DNA from: Variovorax atrisoli 110B
Lineage (GTDB): Bacteria > Pseudomonadota > Gammaproteobacteria > Burkholderiales > Burkholderiaceae_C
Length of the DNA: 64,000 nucleotides
Reading direction: 5' to 3'
NCBI RefSeq assembly: GCF_000382045.1
Contig: NZ_KB907467.1
Location: forward strand, 1-64,000
Shown here: positions 1 to 7,948 of the stretch, one piece after another
How the letters are laid out: the number at the start of each line of letters is the position of its first letter
How positions within the stretch are numbered: the first letter of the stretch is position 1
Notes under the pieces: generated by a model
Seen by the model: only the letters and a program-made list of their open reading frames with translations
Told to the model about the DNA's origin: nothing
Databases searched by the model: none
Translations under genes and position numbers: made by a program

Positions 1-656
1 AGGGCCTGACGCAGAAGATCGTGGCGTACGACGGCGAGCACCTGAAGCTGCCGCCGAGCTCGATCGCGGTGCGCTGCCTGCAGGACCCGATGCCGCCGCT
101 GTGGATCACCTCGGGCAACCCGGTCACGCTGGGGCGCGGGGTGCGCGAGGGCCACAACCTGTTCGTGACCGCGCTGCTCAAGGGCAACGATGCCATCGGT
201 GAGCTGCGCCAGAGGCTGGACAAGGTCGCGGGCGACAACGGCAAGGACCTGGACCGCGACGTGAAGTTCGGCTTCCTGCGCTGTGCGTACGCTTCGGACA
301 GCAAGGCGGAGATCGATGCGTACCTGGACTGCGCGCGCTTCCAGCGTCGCATCTCCGAGAGCCTGAAGTTCCGTCGTTCGCAGTCGGACGACGGCTACAT
401 GATCAAGGAGGTGCCCTCGGAGACGGACCCGACGATGGAGCAGCTGCGAAAGAACCTGCCGGTGGGCTCGGTCAACGAGGTCATCGACAAGATGCTGGAG
501 GAGATCAGCATCCTGCGCCCGAAGCACATCGCGCTGCAGACGCAGCTGGGCGACTTCGACCAGAAGACGATGCTCAGGCAGATCGAGCTGTGGGGCGAGA
601 GGATCATCCCGGCGATCCGCAAGGAGGTCGAGTCGATGAACGCCGTGGCAGCCTGA
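1..656 (+). CDS. LLM-class (luciferase-like) flavin-dependent oxidoreductase, 5' truncated by window edge
   Basis: The reading frame is open from the first bases, so only the C-terminal ~218 residues are visible. The segment PPLWITSGNP, followed by GVREGHNLFVTALLKG and a long helical C-terminus, resembles the distal part of the bacterial luciferase-like TIM-barrel monooxygenases, which use reduced FMN or F420 and O2. The N-terminal flavin-binding part lies upstream of the window. The flavin reductase three genes downstream in the same direction would supply FMNH2, so a two-component monooxygenase is likely. An SDR starts 15 nt after the stop, which suggests an operon. The substrate cannot be read from the sequence. 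Confidence 0.75.
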   Translation, partial: GLTQKIVAYDGEHLKLPPSSIAVRCLQDPMPPLWITSGNPVTLGRGVREGHNLFVTALLKGNDAIGELRQRLDKVAGDNGKDLDRDVKFGFLRCAYASDSKAEIDAYLDCARFQRRISESLKFRRSQSDDGYMIKEVPSETDPTMEQLRKNLPVGSVNEVIDKMLEEISILRPKHIALQTQLGDFDQKTMLRQIELWGERIIPAIRKEVESMNAVAA

Positions 657-671
657 GGCACGCACTCGCAC

Positions 672-1469
672 ATGTCGAGCATGACTGTTTTCGACGGCGC
701 TTCGCTGCGCGGCCGCGTGGCCGTGGTCACGGGCGCCTCCAGGGGGATCGGCCTTTCGATCTGCGAGCACCTTCGCGCCATGGGTGCGCAGGTGGTGCAG
801 CTGGACGTCCTCTTTCCCGAAGAGTCCGAAGTGCCGGTCGAGGCGAACGGCATGCTCGCGATGCGCTGCGACGTGGCCGATCCCGCGTCGGTCGCCCTCA
901 TGGCTTCGAGGGTGCGCACGGCCTTCGGTCGCTGCGATGTCCTGGTCAACAACGCCGGCATCACCGCGTCGCCCGCGGCGCTCGAGGACTTTCCCATCGA
1001 CGAGTGGGACCGCGTGTTCCGGGTGAACCTGCGTGGCGCGCTGCTGTGCGCCCAGGCGCTGGTGCCGATGATGTTCGAGGCGCAGGCCGGCAGCATCGTC
1101 AACGTGGCATCCATCTCCGCCCGCTCGCCGACGCGCGCAGTCGCCTATGGCGCGACCAAGGCCGGTCTGCGCGCACTGACGCAGCAGATGGCGGTGGAGT
1201 GGGGACCGCGCGGCATCCGGGCCAACTCGGTGAGCCCGGGGATGATCCGCACGCCCCTCTCTGAGGTGCACTACAGCCAGGAGGGCATGCTGGAGAGCCG
1301 GGTCTCGAAGATCCCGGCGCGCCGCATCGGCCGGCCGGAGGACATCGGCGGCATCGTGGCGTTCTTCGCCAGCGATGCGTCCAGCTACATCAACGGCGAG
1401 GACATCGTGGCCGATGGCGGCTTCCTCAAGGCCTCGCTCAACAACCTTTACAACAACCCCGCACAGTGA
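672..1469 (+). CDS. SDR family oxidoreductase
   Basis: A 265-residue classical short-chain dehydrogenase/reductase. The cofactor motif TGASRGIG is near residue 20, NNAG near residue 92, the catalytic YGATK near residue 158, and the PG motif follows (SVSPGMIRTP). The C-terminal SSYINGEDIVADGG is typical of FabG-like and sugar or alcohol dehydrogenases. It would use NAD(P)(H) to interconvert a hydroxyl and a carbonyl. It follows the luciferase-like gene closely, and its TGA overlaps a possible GTG start of the VOC gene, so translational coupling within one operon is probable. An alternative start lies 9 nt further in (second Met). Confidence 0.9.
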   Translation: MSSMTVFDGASLRGRVAVVTGASRGIGLSICEHLRAMGAQVVQLDVLFPEESEVPVEANGMLAMRCDVADPASVALMASRVRTAFGRCDVLVNNAGITASPAALEDFPIDEWDRVFRVNLRGALLCAQALVPMMFEAQAGSIVNVASISARSPTRAVAYGATKAGLRALTQQMAVEWGPRGIRANSVSPGMIRTPLSEVHYSQEGMLESRVSKIPARRIGRPEDIGGIVAFFASDASSYINGEDIVADGGFLKASLNNLYNNPAQ

Positions 1470-1477
1470 GCCCAGCC

Positions 1478-1846
1478 ATGGAATCGCCAAAGCGCCTGCA
1501 GAACGTGTTCGTGGTGGCCGAGCGGCCGGCCGAACTCCATTCCTTCTATGAGTCCGCGCTGGGACTGCAGCTGAAGTTCCGTGACAAGGATCGGTGGATC
1601 CAGTACGGCGTCGGCAACACGAGCGTCGCGCTCGCCTGCCGCGAAGAAGCGGCGCCCGCCGTCTCGGGCATGGTGATGGTGTTCGAGGTGGACAGCTTCG
1701 ACGGCGCGCACGAGCGCATCGCGGCCAGCGGCGGCGAAGTGCTGGGAACGCGCGACATGGGCGCCCACGGCGCCGTGCTGTCGCTGCGCGACCCCGAAGG
1801 CAACATCGTTCAACTCTTCAAGCGCCAGGGGACGCCGACGCCATGA
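1478..1846 (+). CDS. VOC family protein (glyoxalase/bleomycin-resistance fold)
   Basis: About 122 residues from the ATG; a GTG 12 nt upstream overlaps the SDR stop and is an alternative start. The fold pattern is clear: an N-terminal strand (LQNVFVVAERPAELHSFY), a central FEVDSFDGAHERIAASGGEV and a C-terminal LSLRDPEGNIVQLF. The usual metal-binding His/Glu are replaced (N near the start, Q in NIVQLF), so it may not be a metalloenzyme. Its stop overlaps the next start as ATGA, which indicates coupled translation with the flavin reductase. It probably handles or binds an intermediate of the monooxygenase pathway (inference). Confidence 0.8.
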   Translation: MESPKRLQNVFVVAERPAELHSFYESALGLQLKFRDKDRWIQYGVGNTSVALACREEAAPAVSGMVMVFEVDSFDGAHERIAASGGEVLGTRDMGAHGAVLSLRDPEGNIVQLFKRQGTPTP

Positions 1847-2799
1847 GCCTCGCCATGCCACAGGCCGATGAGGCCATCGACCCCAAGTTGTTCCGCCAGC
1901 TGCTCGGCTGCTTCCCGACGGGGGTGGCCGTCGTCACCACCTGCAAGGCCGATGGCAGCCCTGCGGGCTTGACCTGCAATTCGTTCAGCTCCGTCTCGCT
2001 GGAGCCGCCCCTGGTGCTGTTCAGCCTGCGCAAGGCCAGCAGCCTGCTGCCGACCTTCGTGGAATCCGGCGCCTTCGCGATCAACATCCTGTCGCAGAGC
2101 CAGGACGCACTCTCGGGCCGGTTTGCGTCGAGCAGGATCGCCGACAAGTTCGAGAGCGTGGCCTGGCGCAGGGGCCCGCTGGGCACGCCGCTCGTCGACG
2201 ACTGCCTGGCCAGCTTCGAATGCAGCGTGCATGCGCGGCACGAGGCGGGCGACCATGTGATCTTCATCGGCGAGGTCAGGCACATGACGCCGGGCTGCTC
2301 CGACCATGCCCTCGTGTTCTACAAGGGCGCCTACATGATGCTGGCAGAGTCGCTGCGCAAGCTCGTCGTCGACGGCAAGCTCGGCACCGCCGACATCGAC
2401 GAGGCCTACCGTGCGCTGTACGGCACGCTGCTGCGCCTGGCGTGCGAGCGGGCCACCGACGCCGAGGTGGATGCGATCGAGGCCGCCGTCGACGGCATCG
2501 AGAAGCACCAGGACGTCGGCGCGCTGCCGCAGCGCATCGATGCGATGGCGAGCTTCTTCTCGTCGATCGCGCAGGCGGGGCACAACGAGGCACTGCGCCT
2601 CATGGCCCAGACGATGACCGCCGTCTTGCGCGAACGCATGACGCACGTGATTCCGGCGCATCCACGCCCCGACGTGTTTCCGCTTCGGCGCAAGGTGGTG
2701 CAGCGCCTGCGGGCGCGCGATGCGGATGGCGCTGCGGGGGCGCTGGACGAACTCATCTTCGTGCTGCGCAAGGGGGATGGCGCGCAGCTGGCGTCTTGA
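1843..2799 (+). CDS. Flavin reductase domain fused to an FCD-like helical domain
   Basis: 318 residues starting in the ATGA overlap. Residues 1 to ~170 form a split-barrel NAD(P)H:flavin reductase of the HpaC/DIM6 type (FPTGVAVVTT, NSFSSVSLEPPLVLFSL, FAINILS), which would feed reduced flavin to the upstream luciferase-like enzyme. Residues ~178-305 are all-helical and match the FCD ligand-binding domain of FadR-type GntR regulators in pattern: a helix with DAMASFF where FCD has D..FH, then AGHNEALRLM, then RRKVVQRLRARDADGA. The FCD metal-ligand histidines are absent (F, L and I occupy the expected sites). No winged helix is present, so it is not a conventional regulator. Confidence 0.8.
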   Translation: MSLAMPQADEAIDPKLFRQLLGCFPTGVAVVTTCKADGSPAGLTCNSFSSVSLEPPLVLFSLRKASSLLPTFVESGAFAINILSQSQDALSGRFASSRIADKFESVAWRRGPLGTPLVDDCLASFECSVHARHEAGDHVIFIGEVRHMTPGCSDHALVFYKGAYMMLAESLRKLVVDGKLGTADIDEAYRALYGTLLRLACERATDAEVDAIEAAVDGIEKHQDVGALPQRIDAMASFFSSIAQAGHNEALRLMAQTMTAVLRERMTHVIPAHPRPDVFPLRRKVVQRLRARDADGAAGALDELIFVLRKGDGAQLAS

Positions 2800-2809
2800 C
2801 GACCTTCGC

Positions 2810-3847
2810 TCAAACGACGTCGATCACTCCGGGCAGCACCCGCTCGTAGCGCTTCATCTTCGCCGCCTCGATCCCCAGCCAGGCTGCCACCTGCTGCGGC
2901 GACGTGCCCCGCCGCAGCTGCCGCAACGCGAAGGTATGCCGCAGCCGGAACGACCCGCCCTCGCGCGAGTCCATGCCTGCTTCCTCGAGCACGCGTTTTG
3001 CGCACTCGTATTGGGAGGGCTTCTGCCACTGTTTGCCGGTGCGCGTGGAAGGGAAGATGAATGGGCCCGTGATGCCGGCGTCTGCACGCACGGTGAGCCA
3101 GTGCTGAAGCAGTTCTCCGGCCCAGGGGGCGATGGGGGTCTCGCGGGCAGGTGAATTGCCGTTGCCAGGCACCAGCAGCTTCCACGGGCGTTCACTCACG
3201 CGGCCGGCATGCGCGATCACCGACTCCAGCGTCAGCGCGCGCACGTCCCCTGGCGTCAGGCCTGCGCCCAGCTGCAGGGCAACCGAAGCCCTGTTGCGCA
3301 CTTCCTGCCACGTCATCGCGGCCAGTGCGTCTCGCGACGCTCCTGGCCGCGGCCGCGCTGCAGACAGGAATGCGATGAGCTGCCGGGCCTCTCCCACCGA
3401 GAGGTAGTCGGGCAAAGGATCGGCGTGCGCGGCATCGGCGTAGCGCATCTCGGGGTTCGCCTTGATCCAGTCCGCTGCTGCCGTGTTGGGTGGGGTTTCG
3501 TTGCGCGAGGCATGGTGGCGCAGGACCCGGTCGATCAGGCGCATCAGGCGCAACGCATAGCGCGGCGTGAGCGACAGGTCGGAGGTCTTGCGACCGAAGC
3601 GCGCCGCCTGGAAGGCCTGCAGGTCGGCCAGATCGAGCGAGGGCAGGGCGACCACCGGCGACTGGCCAAGGCACCATGCCGCGAACGCCTCCCACATGTC
3701 CTCGTACACGGCGACCGAGCCCTCGCGGCGAAGCAGCCCGGATCCACGCTGGTCTGCCAGCCAGGCCTCGAAGGCTTCCTTGAACACGGCCGCGTGCCGA
3801 GGCGGCGGCGCGTCATCGAAAAGGGAGAAGGTCAGGCCTGCCGGCAT
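2810..3847 (-). CDS. Tyrosine recombinase/integrase-like protein with degenerate catalytic site
   Basis: 345 residues, convergent with the flavin reductase. The N-terminal half (residues ~20-110) resembles a SAM-like core-binding domain. The C-terminal half has the phage-integrase layout: LGAGLTPGDVRAL near 193-205, FRLRHTFALRQL near 300-311, LGI near 324, and YERVLPG with Tyr334. The second catalytic Arg (303) and the Tyr nucleophile are kept. The first Arg is Thr198, and the His of HxxR is Phe300. The protein is full length with no frameshift. No flanking tRNA or direct repeat was seen, so a mobile-element boundary is not shown. Confidence 0.75.
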   Translation of the reverse strand: MPAGLTFSLFDDAPPPRHAAVFKEAFEAWLADQRGSGLLRREGSVAVYEDMWEAFAAWCLGQSPVVALPSLDLADLQAFQAARFGRKTSDLSLTPRYALRLMRLIDRVLRHHASRNETPPNTAAADWIKANPEMRYADAAHADPLPDYLSVGEARQLIAFLSAARPRPGASRDALAAMTWQEVRNRASVALQLGAGLTPGDVRALTLESVIAHAGRVSERPWKLLVPGNGNSPARETPIAPWAGELLQHWLTVRADAGITGPFIFPSTRTGKQWQKPSQYECAKRVLEEAGMDSREGGSFRLRHTFALRQLRRGTSPQQVAAWLGIEAAKMKRYERVLPGVIDVV

Positions 3848-4295
3848 AGGGATGGGGGCGTCTTTCGGATAAACATACTAACGGCAGGCGTTTATTGGGT
3901 GGAAGTTGGATTGCCGTTTTGGGATGAGCAGCTTGTCTTTGGGTGTTCGACTAACTGTGTGTGCCGTTAGTCTAATTATTAGTGCCGCAGAGATGAGAAC
4001 AGGTGATCCAGGGGCTTGGAAAGCACTCAGGAGAGGGTCGAGCCACACAACACGCAGTCAGAGCCGATCGGCAGGCAATGACACGCCCACGAGACCATCT
4101 CTGTCTTCGTATATCGATCGCTCCGACAGTGATGCGTGTGCAGTGGCCTTCGCACCAGTGCTTGCTGGCGGCCCTCTTCGACGTACACGCGCCCGGGGCA
4201 TCACCGTGCGAACGAGTGCTGCCCAGCGACACGCAGCACCGTCAAGCCGATGCACGACCTGGCACCCGGGCCTGCGCCACACCAGGCGCAAGAGA
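3848..4295. other. Gene-free, A+T-richer spacer upstream of the integrase-like gene
   Basis: No convincing gene was found here on either strand; open frames have biased, low-complexity translations and no recognisable motif. The first ~150 nt are visibly A+T-richer than the rest of the window and contain the dyads listed separately. It lies 5' of the integrase-like gene and 3' of the LuxR-type gene. It may be integrase promoter or operator DNA, or old transferred DNA. Confidence 0.5.
3949..3982. promoter_or_regulatory. Nested inverted repeats upstream of the integrase-like gene
   Basis: GACTAAC at 3949-3955 pairs with GTTAGTC at 3966-3972 around a 10-nt loop. It is followed at once by the 11-nt palindrome CTAATTATTAG (3972-3982). 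A further arm, ACTAACGGCA at 3877-3886, is the exact reverse complement of 3962-3971. The family of related arms suggests protein-binding or recombination sites for the adjacent recombinase. This is inference; the dyads are seen directly. Confidence 0.4.
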
Positions 4296-5204
4296 TCAGT
4301 TGGGGCGAATCTGTTGTGAGGCGCTGCGCTGTCGCATCACCTGCGTCGCGAATGCGGAAGGGGTCGCAAGGTCTTCTGCTGGCGCGGCAGGCATCGGCAT
4401 GTCTGCCGCCGCGGCTCCATGCTCCTGGTGAGCCAGCAGCGCCCGAACCCGGCCGACGAGCGCCGATCGATTGGCCACGCGCAGTTTCTTGAACGCGTTG
4501 CCCAGATGGAAGCGGACCGTTGGATATTCGAGCCCGAGCCGGCTCTGGATCTCCTTGTCGGGACAGCCGCAACTGACCAGCCACGCCACCTCGGCCTCGC
4601 GCTTGCTCAGGCGTCCTTCGCGCTGCAGTGTTGCCTCTGCGGATTCACCTTGCTCGATGGCAGGTGCGGACTCCTTCCAGCCCAGCCGTGAAAGCGCGGC
4701 GGTGATGGCCGGCTCGACGAGGTTCAGGATCTCGATCTCGCCCGCATCGAAGTTCCCCCGCTCCCGATTACGCCAGATGCGAACGTCCCCGACGCACCGC
4801 TCGCGATCGTAGAAATAGACGTTCACTCCCCAGTACATGCGGTCGCGACGAAGGAAGTCGTTGAAGAACTCCGTGCGCGACAGGTCTGTCTGGCAGAGCA
4901 CCTGCGTTGCCAGGGTCGGCTTGCGGCGCTGCATCATGGGGTAGGTCAGCGGGTCCACGAAGCGGAAGTAGTCGTCCCAGGACCTCAGGTTCTCCTCGGA
5001 CATGTTGAGCGCGGTCGTCCGGCCGAAGCGCTGCCTTTCGCCGTCCCACACCATCGACACGTAGGTATCGGCACGAAGGAGATCGAGCATCGGCAGCGCC
5101 ATGCGCTCGCGCAACTCGTCGCCGTCGGTCGCGTTCGCGACGAGGCGCATGAGGTCCGACAGGGCCCTGGTCTGGATGGTGGAGAGGTGCATGGTCGATT
5201 CCAA
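4296..5204 (-). CDS. LuxR-family transcriptional regulator
   Basis: 302 residues. The C-terminal helix-turn-helix is clear at about residues 205-265: LSKREAEVAWLV, then PDKEIQSRLGLEYPTV, then FKKLRVANRSAL. The N-terminal ~190 residues form a sensor-like domain with no recognisable response-regulator Asp, so this is a one-component regulator of unknown ligand. It is transcribed divergently from the amidase with ~164 nt between the starts, so it probably controls the amidase-amide transporter operon. A second Met at residue 5 is an alternative start. Confidence 0.85.
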   Translation of the reverse strand: MESTMHLSTIQTRALSDLMRLVANATDGDELRERMALPMLDLLRADTYVSMVWDGERQRFGRTTALNMSEENLRSWDDYFRFVDPLTYPMMQRRKPTLATQVLCQTDLSRTEFFNDFLRRDRMYWGVNVYFYDRERCVGDVRIWRNRERGNFDAGEIEILNLVEPAITAALSRLGWKESAPAIEQGESAEATLQREGRLSKREAEVAWLVSCGCPDKEIQSRLGLEYPTVRFHLGNAFKKLRVANRSALVGRVRALLAHQEHGAAAADMPMPAAPAEDLATPSAFATQVMRQRSASQQIRPN

Positions 5205-5368
5205 GCAAGCTTCATGCGCGGGGCGCCAATGCTAGGCAGCGCTGTGGTTTTCGCCAGTCGGGTCTGACCCTATGCTCCGCGCGGCGAGCGGCCCCCCTAA
5301 CGATTTCTATAGGTCCCCGACAAAACCCCGCTGCGTACATTGAATCGTCACCAAACGCTGAACGAGCC

Positions 5369-6775
5369 ATGCACGCGATCGACCTTCCTCTCTCTGCCAT
5401 TCGCAAGCTCCTTGATGGAGCATCCGTTTCAAGCCTGGATCTGGCCGAGGCCTGCATCGCACGGTCTCAAGCCTTTAGCGACCTCAACGTGTGGGTCAGC
5501 TTCGATCCCGAGGCGTTGCGAAAAGAAGCACGCGACGCGGACCGCCGTCTTGCCGCCGGCGAGCGCCTCCCCCTGCTGGGCATTCCCATCGCGCTGAAGG
5601 ACAACATCGAGGCGGCCGGCATGGCCTGTGGGGCCGGTACGGCGTCATTGAACGGAAAGCAGCCCCGGGCGGATGCGGAGCTGGTCGCGCGCCTTCGGGC
5701 CGCAGGAGCCGTGATCGCGGGCAAGGTGGGCATGCACGAGCTGGCGTTCGGCATCACCACCAACAACGCGGTCACCGGAGCCGTCAGAAACCCCTGGGAC
5801 CGCACCAGGATCCCCGGCGGCAGCAGCGGAGGGTCGGGTGCCGTGGTCGGCGCGCGCATCGTTCCCGCCTCCATCGGAACGGACACGGGCGGGTCGGTCC
5901 GCGTCCCGGCGGCCCTCTGCGGGGTCAGCGGCTTCCGGCCGACGGTCGGGCGCGTGCCGGCCCTGGGCATCGCACCAATTTCGCTCACTCGCGACACTGC
6001 CGGGCCGCTGGCCTACACCATGGCGGACTGCGCCCTTCTCGACGAGGTGATGACAGGCGCCAAGGACGGCCGGATGAAACTGACGCTCCAGGGGCTGCGC
6101 CTTGGCCTCCCGAGGCGTCCGTTCTGGAACGACCTGGAGCCCGCAGTGGAACAGGTCGCCGAATCCGCGCTCGATACGCTGCGGCAGGCCGGTGTCGAAC
6201 TCGTGGATGTCGACATGTCCGCCCTGAGCGAGCTCAATGCCAGTGTCAGCTTCCCGGTGGTGTTCTTCGAGTTCGTGCGTGACATGCGCAAGTATCTCGA
6301 GGCGCGCGGGCGCGGCGTCACGCTCGAGGAGATGATCGCAGCCGTCGGCAGTCCTGACGTGCGCGGTGCCGTCGGTACCCTCCTGACCGGCGGCGGCATT
6401 CCCGAGGACGTCTACGAGAGCGCTCTCCAGGCGAGGGCGAAGATGCAGGCGCTCTACGCGCAGGCATTCGAATCGCACCGGATCGAAGCGCTGGTGTTCC
6501 CCACGACGCCGCGGGTTGCTGCCCTCGTCGGCGAAGACGAAACGGTCGACCTGAACGGCACGCAGCAGCCCACCTTCGGGACATTCATTCGCAACACAGA
6601 CCCCGGCAGCAACGCCTCGTTGCCCGGCGCGACCATCCCGCTGGCACTTGCGAACAACCTGCCGGTGGGCCTCGCGCTCGACGGCCCCATCGATTCCGAC
6701 CGCCGGCTTCTGGCGATCGCCGAAGCCGTCCAGTCCGCGCTTGCGCCTGCCCCTCAACTCACAACGCCCAACTGA
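5369..6775 (+). CDS. Amidase-signature family amidohydrolase (candidate mandelamide hydrolase)
   Basis: 468 residues of the amidase-signature family. The Ser-cisSer-Lys triad is intact: Lys77 in ALKDNI, Ser152 in GGSSGGSGA and Ser176 in DTGGS. The 75- and 24-residue spacings are those of known members. It would hydrolyse a carboxamide to acid plus ammonia. It heads an operon with an amide-type HAAT transporter and lies ~7 kb from mdlC and ~14 kb from mdlB. A nitrilase lies downstream in the same territory. In Pseudomonas putida an enzyme of this family, mandelamide hydrolase MdlY, feeds the mandelate pathway, so that role is plausible. Indoleacetamide or another aryl amide is an alternative. 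Family certain, substrate inferred. Confidence 0.9.
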   Translation: MHAIDLPLSAIRKLLDGASVSSLDLAEACIARSQAFSDLNVWVSFDPEALRKEARDADRRLAAGERLPLLGIPIALKDNIEAAGMACGAGTASLNGKQPRADAELVARLRAAGAVIAGKVGMHELAFGITTNNAVTGAVRNPWDRTRIPGGSSGGSGAVVGARIVPASIGTDTGGSVRVPAALCGVSGFRPTVGRVPALGIAPISLTRDTAGPLAYTMADCALLDEVMTGAKDGRMKLTLQGLRLGLPRRPFWNDLEPAVEQVAESALDTLRQAGVELVDVDMSALSELNASVSFPVVFFEFVRDMRKYLEARGRGVTLEEMIAAVGSPDVRGAVGTLLTGGGIPEDVYESALQARAKMQALYAQAFESHRIEALVFPTTPRVAALVGEDETVDLNGTQQPTFGTFIRNTDPGSNASLPGATIPLALANNLPVGLALDGPIDSDRRLLAIAEAVQSALAPAPQLTTPN

Positions 6776-6794
6776 AATCCCGAAGGAGCATTCC

Positions 6795-7946
6795 ATGGAT
6801 CGTCGTCATTTCCTGCAAGCAACGCTGGCCGCAGGGGCAGCTTCCGCACTGCCCACGGCCTTCGCGGCCGACCCGCTCAAGGTGGCCGTGATGATTCCCC
6901 AGAGCGGGCCCGGGGGCTTGTTCGGTCCGTCATGCAAGGCATGCGCCGAGATGGCCGCTACGGCCCTGAACGCGCGAGGCGGTGTGCTGGGCCGCAAGAT
7001 CGAGCTTCTCTACGGCGACGCGGGCCTCGCGCCTGCGGAAGCGGGCCAGGCTGCGCTGAAGCTCTGGAAGGGTCAGAAGGCGGGTGCCGTCATCGGCATG
7101 CACGACAGCGCAGTGCGCGGTGCGCTCGTGGGCCTCTTCAAGGGCCAGGTGCCGTACTTCTACACGCCCGTCTACGAAGGCGGGGAGTGCGCGAAGGGTA
7201 CCTACGTCAAGGGCGAGACGCCGCAGCAGCAGCTCGAGCCCGTGATCCCATGGCTGGCGGCCGAACGCAAGCCGACCAAGTGGTACATGATCGGCAACGA
7301 CTACATCTGGGGGCGCAACACCAACGCCACCGCCAGGGCCTACATCGAGAAGACCGGCGCCAAGGTGGTCGGGGACGAGTACCTGCCCTTCACCGTCGAC
7401 AACTTCGATGCGAGCCTCGCGCGCATCCGCGACAGCGGCGCCGACGCCGTGCTCGTGTCGCTGGTCGGTGGCGCTTCGGTGACCTTCAACAAGTCGTTCG
7501 CGAGCTTCGGCCTTTCGGACAAGGCGATTCGCCTGGGCACGTTGATCGACGAGAACACGCTGGCAGGCATCGGCTTCGCCAACGCGCGCAATCTCTATTC
7601 GAGCTCAGGCTACTTCGCGAACATCGACACGCCCGCGGCGAAGGCCTTCGCCGCGGACTATGCCAAGGCCAACGGCGCGAACGCGCCGGCATTGAACGGC
7701 CTTGCCGAATCGACCTACGAAGGCTTCCTGATGCTCGAAGCGCTCGCGAAGAAGGCAGGCAGCCTGGAGCCGGCGAAGCTCGATGCCGCCTCCGAAGGAA
7801 CGACCTACAGCGGTCCGAGGGGCGCGGTGACCGTCAAGGCGCGCCACGTGGAGCAGGACATCTACGTGGCCGACGTCACGGACAAGGGCTTCCGCGTGGT
7901 GAAGACCTTCCCGAAGGTCGGCGCGGGCCAGACGTGCAAGGTCTGA
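6795..7946 (+). CDS. HAAT-type ABC transporter substrate-binding protein (AmiC/urea-amide-like)
   Basis: 383 residues from the ATG 19 nt after the amidase stop, preceded by the ribosome site AAGGAG. The N-terminus DRRHFLQATLAAGAASALP resembles a twin-arginine-type leader ending near AFAAD. The mature part is a periplasmic binding protein of peripla_BP_6 type: VAVMIPQSGPGGLFG at the start, YMIGNDYIWGRNTN in the middle and LAESTYEGFLMLEAL late. This pattern is closest to the short-chain amide/urea group (AmiC, FmdD, UrtA). Next to an amidase, an amide ligand is likely. The permease starts 2 nt after its stop. Confidence 0.85.
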   Translation: MDRRHFLQATLAAGAASALPTAFAADPLKVAVMIPQSGPGGLFGPSCKACAEMAATALNARGGVLGRKIELLYGDAGLAPAEAGQAALKLWKGQKAGAVIGMHDSAVRGALVGLFKGQVPYFYTPVYEGGECAKGTYVKGETPQQQLEPVIPWLAAERKPTKWYMIGNDYIWGRNTNATARAYIEKTGAKVVGDEYLPFTVDNFDASLARIRDSGADAVLVSLVGGASVTFNKSFASFGLSDKAIRLGTLIDENTLAGIGFANARNLYSSSGYFANIDTPAAKAFAADYAKANGANAPALNGLAESTYEGFLMLEALAKKAGSLEPAKLDAASEGTTYSGPRGAVTVKARHVEQDIYVADVTDKGFRVVKTFPKVGAGQTCKV

Positions 7947-7948
7947 AC

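Noticed and set aside
3848..4295. A genomic island boundary with tRNA and att repeats next to the recombinase
   Set aside because: No tRNA gene and no matching direct repeat pair was found inside the window; only local dyads are present.
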